24,533 bases of DNA from Roseburia_C sp051879315 (GCA_051879315.1 JBJELW010000049.1:1-24533), one strand, 5' to 3'. Counted from the stretch's first letter, positions 15,610 to 23,606 are shown. Notes: generated from the letters alone by a model not told the origin. Numbers and translations: made by a program.

Positions 15610-16531
15610 GTCCCTTCGGGTGGTATACGGAGATGCAACGCTGGGAGTACATGGAGAGGATTTCTCCTATCTGTTTTCCTATCCGGCAGCAGGCCCGGTG
15701 TCTCTGGTAAAGGACGGGATGGAGTGGATCTACCGTGCACCGAAACCCTGCTTTTGGAGAGCTACCACGGACAATGACCGGGGAAACGGATTTCCCATCC
15801 GCTCCGGCATGTGGCTGGGTGCAGATCTGTTTCTGAAAAATACAGACTTTTATGTGAAACGGGATGGAGGACAGGCGGAAAAACCCATCACCCCATACAA
15901 CAACCGCTACAGTGAGCATGAGACGGCGGAGACCATGGAGATCGGATATTTCTTCGAGACCATCACGGTTCCGGTTGCATCTGTGGAAGTGGTTTATCGG
16001 GTGGATGTTTCCGGTGGCATCACTGTTAACGCAACCTATCACGGGGCCAAGGGATTGCCGGAATTGCCGGAGTTTGGTATGCGGTTTATAACCCCATCGG
16101 CAGCGGAGAGCTATACCTACGAAGGTCTTTCCGGTGAGACCTATCCCGACCGGATGAAGGGCGGGGTGCCCGGAATTTACGAAGTGGAAGGCCTTCCGGT
16201 GACGCCCTATCTGGTACCTCAGGAATGCGGCAACCATATGGAGACGAAATGGGTTTCTATTCACAAGGAGGATGAGCAGGGAAAACACAGCCTACGATTT
16301 TCCATGGAAGGGACCCCCTTTGCCTTCTCGGCTCTGCCCTATACGGCCATGGAGCTGGAGAATGCCCTGCATATGGAGGAGCTGCCTCCAAAGCGGCGCA
16401 CCGTAATCTGTATCCTTGGTGCCGTCCGGGGTGTGGGCGGCATCGACAGCTGGGGAGCGGATGTGGCAGAAGCTTACCGGATCAGCGGGGAAGAGGACAT
16501 TGCGTTTTCTTTTGGAATTGTGTTAAAGTGA
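15593..16531 (+). CDS. lacM: Beta-galactosidase small subunit (LacM type)
   Basis: A 312-residue protein corresponding to the C-terminal part (Bgal_small domain) of one-chain GH2 beta-galactosidases. It begins MDYTNKSLRVVYGDA and has the diagnostic PKPCFWRATTDNDRGNGF (about 50-67), which in LacZ helps shape the active site, and a long beta-rich domain, with PEFGMRF and TAMELENALH further on. It has no catalytic glutamates of its own and must pair with LacL. The gene starts 17 nt before the lacL stop; the same overlap size is reported for lacLM of lactic acid bacteria. Both frames are intact with a separate ribosome site, so this is a true two-gene enzyme rather than a frameshift. The next gene, for the RPE-like epimerase, starts 25 nt after its stop. 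Confidence 0.92.
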   Translation: MDYTNKSLRVVYGDATLGVHGEDFSYLFSYPAAGPVSLVKDGMEWIYRAPKPCFWRATTDNDRGNGFPIRSGMWLGADLFLKNTDFYVKRDGGQAEKPITPYNNRYSEHETAETMEIGYFFETITVPVASVEVVYRVDVSGGITVNATYHGAKGLPELPEFGMRFITPSAAESYTYEGLSGETYPDRMKGGVPGIYEVEGLPVTPYLVPQECGNHMETKWVSIHKEDEQGKHSLRFSMEGTPFAFSALPYTAMELENALHMEELPPKRRTVICILGAVRGVGGIDSWGADVAEAYRISGEEDIAFSFGIVLK

Positions 16532-16556
16532 TAAATGAAGAGGGGGATTACAGAAG

Positions 16557-17219
16557 ATGAATTTTGAATTAATGGCATCTATGATGTGTGCCAATTATGG
16601 AAATTTAGAGAAAGAAGTGCGTGACTTGGAAAAAAGCGGTATCGATTCCTTTCATATCGATATTATGGACGGAAGATATGTGCCGAATTTTGCTATGTCA
16701 TTAAATGACATGCGCTACATCGCCGGTGCCACGGACAGACCCCTGGATGTGCATCTGATGGTGGAACATCCCAACAACAGTATCGGATTGTTCCTGAGAA
16801 ATCTTAGAAAGGGTGATACGGTATACATTCACCCGGAGGCAGAGTATCACCCCTCCACCACACTGCAGGCCATTATCGATGCCGGGATGATTCCCGGTAT
16901 TGCCATCAATCCCGGAACCTCCGTGGAGACGGTGATGGAAATGCTGCGCATTGTGAAAAAGGTTCTGGTTATGTCCGTAAATCCGGGAAATGCAGGACAG
17001 ATGTACCTTCCTTATGTAGGAAATAAGATTACAAAACTTTTGTCCATAAAGGAAGAAATGGATTTTGAATTGTACTGGGACGGAGCCTGCAGTGCAGAGA
17101 GAATCCGGGAATTTGCGCCGGAGGGCGTGAAAGGCTTTGTGCTGGGAACCACACTGCTTTTTGGTAAGAACCGACCTTACGAAGAAATAATTAAGGAGAT
17201 TCGAAATCTGAATTTCTGA
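16557..17219 (+). CDS. Ribulose-phosphate 3-epimerase-like protein
   Basis: A 220-residue TIM-barrel protein of the RPE family, which interconverts ribulose-5-phosphate and xylulose-5-phosphate with a divalent metal. All four metal ligands are present: H33 and D35 in FHIDIMDG, H66 in DVHLMVEHP, and D175 in YWDGA. The phosphate-binding region is changed: VNPGNAGQ (141-148) instead of VNPGFGGQ, WDGAC instead of VDGGI, and VLGTTLLFG instead of VAGSAVF. These changes suggest a specialised paralogue, perhaps acting on a related ketose phosphate. GAGGGGG precedes the ATG. It sits directly before a cytidylyltransferase, a LicD protein and a polyol-phosphate dehydrogenase, so a role in supplying the ketose phosphate for a CDP-polyol is likely. 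A housekeeping RPE would be expected elsewhere in the genome. Confidence 0.8.
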   Translation: MNFELMASMMCANYGNLEKEVRDLEKSGIDSFHIDIMDGRYVPNFAMSLNDMRYIAGATDRPLDVHLMVEHPNNSIGLFLRNLRKGDTVYIHPEAEYHPSTTLQAIIDAGMIPGIAINPGTSVETVMEMLRIVKKVLVMSVNPGNAGQMYLPYVGNKITKLLSIKEEMDFELYWDGACSAERIREFAPEGVKGFVLGTTLLFGKNRPYEEIIKEIRNLNF

Positions 17220-17282
17220 GAAAGTGTAAATCAAGGTATTTGTTCAGAACAGATGGTATGCCAAATGGCGGAGGATTAGTTT

Positions 17283-17987
17283 ATGGTTGTAGCAATTGTT
17301 TTAGCGGGGGGAGTGGGCACGAGAATGCATGCGGACACTCCCAAACAATTTATCCGGGTGGGCGGCCGGCTGCTGATTACCTATTGTCTGGAAACACTGA
17401 TTTGTCATCCCCCGATTGATAAGATTCAGATTGTGGCGGAGCAGGAATGGAAGAATCTGATTCTTGAAGATTTAGAAAAGAATCATTTGGAGACAGGAAA
17501 AATACTCGGATTTTCCAAGCCGGGAAAGATGAACCGGCAGGAGTCCATCTTTCATGGATTAGAAGATTTGAAAAATCAGGCGGAAATTGGGCCGGATTCT
17601 GTGCTGATCTGTGATGCGGCCCGCCCTAACATGACCGAGGCTATGATCGATGCCTGCATGGAAAATCTGACGGGACATGACGGTGTTATGCCGGTGCTTC
17701 CCATGAAGGATACCATTTATTTCAGCCGGGATGGTCAGTGCGTGTCGGAATTGCTGGACCGGAGCCGTATATTTGCAGGGCAGGCACCGGAGCTGTTTGT
17801 GTTTGAAAAATATTATCAGGCTAATGTGGCACTTCTGCCGGAGCAGATGCGTGTGATCAATGGCTCCTCGGAACCGGCTATTCTGGCAGGGATGGATATT
17901 GCCATGATTCCCGGGGATGAGGAGAACTTTAAAATCACTACCCAGGCAGATTTGCACCGATTTCGTCAGATGCTGGGAGAACAGTGA
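17283..17987 (+). CDS. IspD/TarI-family cytidylyltransferase
   Basis: A 234-residue enzyme that joins CTP and a polyol or methylerythritol phosphate to give a CDP-alcohol and pyrophosphate. Visible are the nucleotide loop LAGGVGTRMHADTPKQF (7-23) with the catalytic R14 and K21, CDAARPNM (about 113-120) in the position of IspD's HDAARP, MKDTIYF (about 143-149), RIFAGQAPELF and FKITTQADL. Size and motifs fit the IspD family, which also includes TarI (ribitol-5-phosphate) and Bcs1. The DAARP motif is IspD-like, while the changed QAPELF and the neighbours favour a polyol-phosphate substrate. CGGAGGA lies before the ATG; the LicD fusion starts 42 nt after its stop. The family is firm; substrate rests on context. 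Confidence 0.85.
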   Translation: MVVAIVLAGGVGTRMHADTPKQFIRVGGRLLITYCLETLICHPPIDKIQIVAEQEWKNLILEDLEKNHLETGKILGFSKPGKMNRQESIFHGLEDLKNQAEIGPDSVLICDAARPNMTEAMIDACMENLTGHDGVMPVLPMKDTIYFSRDGQCVSELLDRSRIFAGQAPELFVFEKYYQANVALLPEQMRVINGSSEPAILAGMDIAMIPGDEENFKITTQADLHRFRQMLGEQ

Positions 17988-18029
17988 TTTCTCCGAAAGA
18001 GAGATTGCCCGCAAATATGGAGAGTTAAT

Positions 18030-20363
18030 ATGAATTTACCCATGGAATTTTACAGAGATGAGGTTCGCTGCGGATTTTATATTCCCACAGCCATGAAGCA
18101 GGCCTGGGCTGCGGAGCTGGAAGTGCTTGCGCAGATAGACAGAATCTGTACCAAATACAATATCACCTATTTTGCAGATTGGGGGACCATCCTCGGCGCA
18201 GTCCGGCATGGAGGATATATTCCCTGGGATGATGACCTGGATATCTGCATGAAACGGGCGGATTATGAGAAGTTTCGTCAGGTGGCGGATACGGAGTTGC
18301 CGGAGGAATTCGCCATTCATGACTATGAGAGAAAGGCGGATCACTGGTTTTTTTGCACCAGAATAGTGAGCAGAAATCAAATCTGCTTTGAGGAAGAACA
18401 TCTAAGGAAGTATCACAATTTTCCCTACATCGCCTCAGTAGATATTTTTATCAAGGATTATCTTTACCGGGATCAGGAGAAAGAAAAACAGCGCTGTGAT
18501 GAGATATTAAGAATTCTGGCGGTGGCGGACGGAATCGTGGAAGGCAGACTTAGCGGAGAGGTACGACAGCAACGGCTGAGAGAAATGGAGGAACTCTATC
18601 ACATAGACTTTAGTAATCTGACCGGCGACAGGCAGGTGGGAATTGCGCTTTATCGAATTGCAGAACAGCAGATGGCCAGAGTGCCGGAAAGCGAATCGGA
18701 TGCTATTGAACAGATTTTCCCCTGGGGATTGAAAGGAGCAAAGGGGCTGCCGAAGGAGTATTATGATCAGGCAGTGCGACTACCCTTTGAAAATACCACC
18801 ATGCCGGTACAGGCTTACTATCATAAGATTTTAAGAAATCGCTACGGGGATTATCTGCAAATACATAAAGTGTGGAATGGACACAGCTATCCCTTTTATG
18901 AAGGTCAGAGGGAGAATCTGCAGAGAGTGGCAGACTTTAAACTTCCGGAATTTACCTTCGATCAGGGAATGCTGCGGGAAAACCAGCAGGCAGAAAATGT
19001 GGGCGGTTCCTTTCGGGATTATGTGACGGAATACCTGACCACTATTTCCCGGCTGCAGCAGGAGAGGAATCTGCCGGAGTGTCAGCGGTTGGCCATTGAT
19101 CTGGGCACGTTGGTGGAGCAGGTGAGGGGAGAGGAGAATCCCTGCTGTGTGGCGGTGGTTCATGCATTGGAAGACTATTGTGAAGCGGTGTATCGCCTGT
19201 ATGAGCTGTCTCAGACAGAGGATAGCCGGGAGACGGTGTTGCCAGAAACACTGCCAACAGATGACGGGCGTATGGATGCGGACATGGAAACCGCGGTATC
19301 GGATCTGGAGTGCAGCTTTTTGGAGGTGCAGCGGCAGGTGCAGGCCCGGATTCTGGAGCGGAAGGAAGTGCTGTTTTTAACCACCGGACCGAAACAGTGG
19401 AAGGGTTTGGAGGATTTGTATGAGCAGGAGAAGCAGCGGGAAGACGCGGATGTCATCGTGTTGCCGTTGCCGGTGGTTTTTAAGGATGTATATGGACAGG
19501 TTTTGGCCACATCCGAAGAAATGCAGGAAGCAGTACATCTGCAGGAGTATCCGGAGGAATTGCCGGTGGCAGACTGGACAGAATATGATCTTGCACTGCA
19601 TGGACCGGACCGGGTATATATTCAAAATCCATACGACGGGGAAAATCCCTGTCTGACGGTGCCCCGTGTTTTTTATGCGGAAACCCTGCAAAAATACGCG
19701 GGAGAAATCATTTATGTGCCGGCATTTGGGGTGGATGAATTCGAAGAGAAGGACTACTGTGACTACTACAACATGAAACATTATGTGACTGCACCCGGTG
19801 TGGTGCGGGCGGATCGGATCCTGTTACAGTCGGAGCAGATGAAGCAGATGTATGTGAAAAAGCTGACGGAATTTGCAGGGGAAGATACCAGAGCTGTCTG
19901 GGAGGAGAAGATACAGACACTGGATACGTATATTGCGGAGAAGCATTCGAAAGAGCAGGGGGACGCGGAACGAATCACGGGGACAGCAGAGGATAAAAAA
20001 GGCATTCTGTACTGCATTGGAATCAATGAACTTTCGGAGAACCAGGAGAATCTGCTGCCAAAGATACAGGAGAAACTGCAGATATTTGCTGACAATCAGG
20101 AGAAAATTCGTCTCACCGTCTATTTGTATCCGGCGGATGAGGTTGAGTGGAATCGGATGGACACAAATCTGCAATCAGGGCTGTCTGCATGCCTATCGGA
20201 ATATGCGAAAGAACATGACTGTGTCCTATATGACTGGAAGCACGCGGAATGGGAGAAGCTGGCGGAGGAGAACGACGCTTACTACGGAAGCCCGTCACCT
20301 TTGAGCACACTGTTTCGCAACCGGAAAAAGCCGGTGATGATTTCGGATTATTCGGTGGGATGA
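18030..20363 (+). CDS. LicD domain fused to a GT-B-like C-terminal region
   Basis: A 777-residue cytosolic or membrane-associated protein. Residues about 28-285 form a LicD (nucleotidyltransferase-fold) domain, with the signature FADWGTILGAVRHGG (48-62) and the metal-binding cluster WDDDLD (D67, D68, D69, D71), a second strand SVDIFIKDYL (136-145) and a HKVWNGHSYPF end (279-289). LicD proteins move phosphocholine or polyol phosphate from a CDP carrier to glycans. Residues about 310-445 are helical, probably a linker. Residues 446-777 look like a GT-B fold of the CDP-glycerol glycerophosphotransferase or glycosyltransferase kind: LFLTTGP (449-454), HGPDRVYIQNPYD (523-536), IIYVPAFGVDEF (560-571), TAPGVVRADRILLQSEQM (587-604), and a final AYYGSPSPLSTLF (750-762). 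The ATG has GGAGAG upstream. LicD is clear, the C-terminal assignment is moderate. Confidence 0.8.
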   Translation: MNLPMEFYRDEVRCGFYIPTAMKQAWAAELEVLAQIDRICTKYNITYFADWGTILGAVRHGGYIPWDDDLDICMKRADYEKFRQVADTELPEEFAIHDYERKADHWFFCTRIVSRNQICFEEEHLRKYHNFPYIASVDIFIKDYLYRDQEKEKQRCDEILRILAVADGIVEGRLSGEVRQQRLREMEELYHIDFSNLTGDRQVGIALYRIAEQQMARVPESESDAIEQIFPWGLKGAKGLPKEYYDQAVRLPFENTTMPVQAYYHKILRNRYGDYLQIHKVWNGHSYPFYEGQRENLQRVADFKLPEFTFDQGMLRENQQAENVGGSFRDYVTEYLTTISRLQQERNLPECQRLAIDLGTLVEQVRGEENPCCVAVVHALEDYCEAVYRLYELSQTEDSRETVLPETLPTDDGRMDADMETAVSDLECSFLEVQRQVQARILERKEVLFLTTGPKQWKGLEDLYEQEKQREDADVIVLPLPVVFKDVYGQVLATSEEMQEAVHLQEYPEELPVADWTEYDLALHGPDRVYIQNPYDGENPCLTVPRVFYAETLQKYAGEIIYVPAFGVDEFEEKDYCDYYNMKHYVTAPGVVRADRILLQSEQMKQMYVKKLTEFAGEDTRAVWEEKIQTLDTYIAEKHSKEQGDAERITGTAEDKKGILYCIGINELSENQENLLPKIQEKLQIFADNQEKIRLTVYLYPADEVEWNRMDTNLQSGLSACLSEYAKEHDCVLYDWKHAEWEKLAEENDAYYGSPSPLSTLFRNRKKPVMISDYSVG

Positions 20364-20501
20364 GGTCAGGGGGCAAACCGCATAACTCATATATTTGTAC
20401 ACGCAGAACAATGCATCGTCAAAAACACAGTCTGAAAGTTTGACTTATGCATTGATTCAGCGTGTACTAAGTCATTTGCGAAATGCGGTTTGCCCCTGAC
20501 C
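20364..20501. repeat. Long palindromic (MITE-like) element after the LicD gene
   Basis: GGTCAGGGGGCAAACCGCAT (20364-20383) is inverted at 20483-20501 with one base difference. A second pair, GTACACGC...AATGCAT (20397-20416) and ATGCATT...GCGTGTAC (20447-20467), pairs inside it, and GTCAAA/TTTGAC (20418-20444) forms the tip. The ~138-nt element begins at the first base after the LicD stop codon. It has no T-run and no coding content. It is unrelated in sequence to the 1435-1615 element. Confidence 0.8.
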
Positions 20502-20549
20502 GCTCAGCACCTGTACAGAGAAAAGCAACGTAGAGTAAGGAGAAAAAGA

Positions 20550-21611
20550 ATGAAAGCATGGAGATTACATAGTGTGGGAGATATACGGCTGGAGAATGTG
20601 CCCATGCCGGAGGTCAAGGAACATGAGGTATTGGTGGAGGTGAAGGCCACAGGAATCTGTGGGTCGGATATTCCGCGAATCTATAAAAACGGCGCACATA
20701 GGATGCCGCTGGTGCCGGGGCATGAGTTTTCCGGCCGTGTGGCAGAGGTGGGAACCTGTGTGGATCAGAAGTGGTTGGGAAAAAAGGTTGGAGTATTCCC
20801 ATTGATTCCATGCAGGAGCTGCCAGCCCTGTGAAAAGGGGCTGTATGAGATGTGCAGACACTATGATTATCTGGGATCCCGACGGGATGGAGCATTTGCG
20901 GAGTATGTGGCAGTGCCGGAGTGGAATCTGGTGGAACTTCCGGAAAATGTATCCTTTGAGGAAGCTGCCATGTTGGAACCCATGGCGGTGGCAGTACACG
21001 CTATACGTAGAGCAAAAATAAACCCGGAAGATGCGGTGGTGGTGTACGGTCTTGGTACCATCGGACAGTTCCTGACCATGTTTCTGCTGGAGCAGGGCAT
21101 TTCAAATCTGATCGTAATCGGAAAAAAAGAATTCCAGAGGGAGACCGCATTGCGTCTTGGGGTGAAGGAATCACATTATCTGGACAGTACAAAAGACGAT
21201 GTGAGAGAATTTATCATGCAGCATACGGATGGTTATGGAGCCAACGTGATTTTTGAATGTGTGGGAAAGAACGACACCATTGCGGCTGTGCTTGATCTGG
21301 CTGCACCGGCGGGCGAAATCTGCATGGTGGGAAATCCCTACTCTGATATCCGGTTGGAGCAGGATGTCTACTGGAAAATACTAAGACATCAGCTTCGAGT
21401 GACGGGATCGTGGAATTCTTCCTACCGGGGAAATACCATGGATTCTGATATGCAGGATGACTGGTCCCGCGTATGCAGACTGTTGGCGGAGGGGCGCATA
21501 CGTCCGGCACAGCTGATCACACATCGTTTTGGTATGGACGATCTGGAACAGGGATTTTGTATCATGAGGGATAAGACGGAGGATTACATCAAGATTTTGA
21601 TGACTCAGTAA
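20550..21611 (+). CDS. Zinc-dependent polyol-phosphate dehydrogenase, GatD-like
   Basis: A 353-residue medium-chain dehydrogenase using NAD(P) and zinc. Catalytic zinc ligands are C37 in GICGSD and H58-E59 in GHEFSG; structural zinc ligands are C88, C91, C94 and C102; the nucleotide loop is GLGTIG (167-172). The stretches GSDIPRIYKNGAHRMP (38-53), LGSRRDGAFAEY (108-119) and KILRHQLRVTGSWNSSYRG closely recall E. coli galactitol-1-phosphate 5-dehydrogenase (GatD). AAGGAG before the ATG at 20550 fixes the start; an upstream extension runs into the palindromic element. No galactitol PTS genes are nearby. Beside an RPE-like epimerase, a CDP-forming transferase and LicD, it more likely reduces a ketose phosphate to a polyol phosphate, the job TarJ does in ribitol teichoic acid synthesis, although the protein itself is not TarJ-like. 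Confidence 0.85.
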   Translation: MKAWRLHSVGDIRLENVPMPEVKEHEVLVEVKATGICGSDIPRIYKNGAHRMPLVPGHEFSGRVAEVGTCVDQKWLGKKVGVFPLIPCRSCQPCEKGLYEMCRHYDYLGSRRDGAFAEYVAVPEWNLVELPENVSFEEAAMLEPMAVAVHAIRRAKINPEDAVVVYGLGTIGQFLTMFLLEQGISNLIVIGKKEFQRETALRLGVKESHYLDSTKDDVREFIMQHTDGYGANVIFECVGKNDTIAAVLDLAAPAGEICMVGNPYSDIRLEQDVYWKILRHQLRVTGSWNSSYRGNTMDSDMQDDWSRVCRLLAEGRIRPAQLITHRFGMDDLEQGFCIMRDKTEDYIKILMTQ

Positions 21612-21679
21612 TTATGTACAAAATCCCAAACAGGATAAAAGTTAAAAAGATGAAAAACAAACAAAATTGGAAAAATTGA

Positions 21680-21708
21680 TTGACAATATATTGAACGAAG
21701 ATTATACT
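21680..21708 (+). promoter_or_regulatory. Consensus promoter of the amino-acid ABC operon leader
   Basis: TTGACA (21680-21685), a 17-nt spacer and TATACT (21703-21708) make the best sigma-70-type promoter in the window. Transcription would start near 21715, about 155 nt before the first gene. Confidence 0.8.
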
Positions 21709-21746
21709 GAGGTCAAATTTAAGACAGACGAAATTCATTTGTGAAC

Positions 21747-21780
21747 AACGGCGTTTACTTTTTAGTAAACGCCGTTTTTG
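21747..21780 (+). terminator. Leader terminator, possible attenuator
   Basis: A 13-bp perfect stem AACGGCGTTTACT/AGTAAACGCCGTT with a TTTT loop is followed by TTTTTG. It lies about 35 nt after the expected transcription start and upstream of the first gene of the ABC operon, so it either ends a short RNA or controls read-through. Confidence 0.7.
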
Positions 21781-21784
21781 TTGT

Positions 21785-21824
21785 GCGTTCCGTTCGGACG
21801 CAAAAGAGTCGTAAGCGACTCTTT
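21785..21824 (+). promoter_or_regulatory. Two further leader hairpins
   Basis: GCGTTC/GGACGC with a short loop (21785-21801) and AAAGAGTCG/CGACTCTTT around TAAG (21803-21824) follow the leader terminator without gap. The second could itself be a weak terminator, as TATATATTTT follows. Their role is unknown; no known riboswitch class is recognised. Confidence 0.5.
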
Positions 21825-21869
21825 ATATATTTTGGATTTTGTCTTCGAAGAAAGAGAGGATGAGCGATT

Positions 21870-22796
21870 ATGAAAAGAAAGACATTGGGAAAATTAACAG
21901 GATTCGTATTAACAACAGTAATGGCAGTATCTATGTTGACAGGATGTGGTTCTTCAGACGAGACATCCCCATCATCCACATCATCAGAGGCAGGCACAGA
22001 GGCATCCGATTCCGGTTCCGGTGAAAAGGAAGTGCTTCGGGTAGGTATGGAATGTAACTACGCACCATTCAACTGGACACAGGAGTCAGAGGATCTGGCA
22101 GACGGATCTAAAGCAGTACCTATTTACGGAACCAGTTACTACGCATACGGCTACGATGTCATGGTAGCTCAGAAGCTGGCAGATGAGATGGGAATGGAAT
22201 TAGAGGTACATAAGGTAGATTGGAACTCCATCGGTATTTCGTTGGATGCAGGCGATTATGATGCCATCATCGCAGGTATGGGACGCACCGCAGAGCGTGA
22301 ACTGTCCTACGCATTTACCGATCCCTATTACTACAGAGATAACTGTATTGTGGTAAAGAAGGGCGGTGCTTACGAGAATGTAACCAAGTTGTCTGATCTG
22401 GCAGGAACCGGATGTAAAGTGACCACACAGTTAGGTACCGGCTGGATTCCACTGTTAGATCAGGTTGAGGGCGCAGAGCAGTCCGGAAACTATGAGACCA
22501 CTTCCGAATGTTTCATGGCTATCTCCAACGGTGTGGCAGATGTATGTATTGTGGATCTTCCCACTGCACAGTCTGCAGCATTGACAAATGATGATCTGGT
22601 AATCATCCAGTTAGATGAAAGCGACACCTTCTCCGGTGATGACGAGATGGTTAACGTATGTATTGCAACCAGAAAAGATGATACAGACTTCAGAGATCAG
22701 ATTCAGGCAGCCATGGATGCCATCGGTTGGAATGATAAGGCAGCTATGGATGAACTGATGGAGACTGCAATCGAGCTGCAGCCGGCAGCAAACTAA
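21870..22796 (+). CDS. Amino-acid ABC transporter substrate-binding lipoprotein
   Basis: A 308-residue lipoprotein anchored on the outer face of the membrane. A signal peptide (1-25) with lysines, a hydrophobic core and the lipobox LTGC gives lipid attachment at C26, followed by a serine/threonine-rich linker (about 27-50). The family-3 solute-binding domain begins at VLRVGMECNYAPFNW, with YGYDVMVAQKLADEMG, DAIIAGMGRTAERE (the arginine usually clamps the ligand's carboxylate) and the hinge strands near CKVTTQLGTGW. AGAGAGGA lies before the ATG. Permease and ATPase genes follow at 28 and 11 nt. The ligand is probably a polar amino acid, but which one cannot be told. Confidence 0.93.
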   Translation: MKRKTLGKLTGFVLTTVMAVSMLTGCGSSDETSPSSTSSEAGTEASDSGSGEKEVLRVGMECNYAPFNWTQESEDLADGSKAVPIYGTSYYAYGYDVMVAQKLADEMGMELEVHKVDWNSIGISLDAGDYDAIIAGMGRTAERELSYAFTDPYYYRDNCIVVKKGGAYENVTKLSDLAGTGCKVTTQLGTGWIPLLDQVEGAEQSGNYETTSECFMAISNGVADVCIVDLPTAQSAALTNDDLVIIQLDESDTFSGDDEMVNVCIATRKDDTDFRDQIQAAMDAIGWNDKAAMDELMETAIELQPAAN

Positions 22797-22824
22797 AAGT
22801 AGATTCAACAAGGAGGATTAGATT

Positions 22825-23595
22825 ATGGCACCAGGTGTTTTATTATCGGCAGAACCCACCAATTCCCTCGGATGGATGCTTTTTCTGGCAAAAAAATACG
22901 CAGGCATGTTCCTGCAGGGAACCTGGATTACCCTATATATTGCCATTATTGGAACTATTCTTGGATTCATCCTTGGGTACGCAGTGGGAATCGTTCAGGA
23001 TATCAAGATCACCAAACAGGATAATATCGTAAAGAAAACCCTTACCAGAATTTTGAAAGCGATTTGTGTGGTGTATGTGGAGATTTTCCGTGGCACACCT
23101 ATGATCGTTCAGGCAATGATTGTTTACTATGGTCTGCGTCAGGCCGGTGTGGAAATGACTCCTGTTTTTGCAGGTATTCTGGTAACCCTGTTAAATACAG
23201 GGGCGTATATGGCAGAAACTGTCCGGGCAGGTATCAATTCCATTGATCTGGGACAGCGGGAAGGCGCCTGGGCCATGGGAATGTCCCCCATGAAGACCAT
23301 GTTTTACATCGTTTTGCCCCAGGCATTCCGCAATATCATCCCGGAAATGGCAAACACCTTCCTGACAAACTTAAAGATGACATCTGTATTGAATGTTATC
23401 GCTGTACAGGAGCTGTTCATGGCAGCAAAGACTGCTGGTGGAAATTACTACAAGTACTTTGAGGCTTATCTGGTCATTGCAGTCATCTACTTTGTACTCT
23501 GTTTCGTATTCAACCGGCTCTTCCTGTTAATCGAAAAGAAGATGCAGGGAAGGAACGACTACGTGTTAGCAGTTGAGTATATGGATAATCAGTAG
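22825..23595 (+). CDS. Amino-acid ABC transporter permease
   Basis: A 256-residue inner-membrane protein of the HisMQ/GltK type, which forms the channel of the importer as a homodimer, since only one permease gene is present. About five membrane helices are visible: around 25-60, then near 85-110, 125-150, 185-205 and 215-240. The ATPase-contact EAA loop is GAWAMGMSPMKTMFYIVLPQAFRN (about 148-171), and the IFRGTPMIVQ segment (about 87-96) is the usual family hallmark. AAGGAGGA precedes the ATG. All parts of a standard importer are present in order. Confidence 0.93.
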   Translation: MAPGVLLSAEPTNSLGWMLFLAKKYAGMFLQGTWITLYIAIIGTILGFILGYAVGIVQDIKITKQDNIVKKTLTRILKAICVVYVEIFRGTPMIVQAMIVYYGLRQAGVEMTPVFAGILVTLLNTGAYMAETVRAGINSIDLGQREGAWAMGMSPMKTMFYIVLPQAFRNIIPEMANTFLTNLKMTSVLNVIAVQELFMAAKTAGGNYYKYFEAYLVIAVIYFVLCFVFNRLFLLIEKKMQGRNDYVLAVEYMDNQ

Positions 23596-23606
23596 GAGGT
23601 GCCATT

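Noticed and set aside
13708..16531. Frameshifted lacZ pseudogene
   Set aside because: Both parts have complete domains, a strong internal ribosome site and the 17-nt overlap known for lacLM.
17240..17262. Short palindrome TGTTCAGAACA before the cytidylyltransferase
   Set aside because: At 11 nt it is within what chance gives, with no promoter boxes beside it.
17283..17987. Plain IspD of the isoprenoid pathway
   Set aside because: Not excluded, but no isoprenoid genes are near, and the neighbours fit a CDP-polyol pathway better, so no gene symbol is given.
20550..21611. Calling the dehydrogenase TarJ
   Set aside because: Its motifs match GatD, including the four-cysteine structural zinc site and the RIYKNGAH and SRRDG segments, which S. 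aureus-type TarJ lacks.
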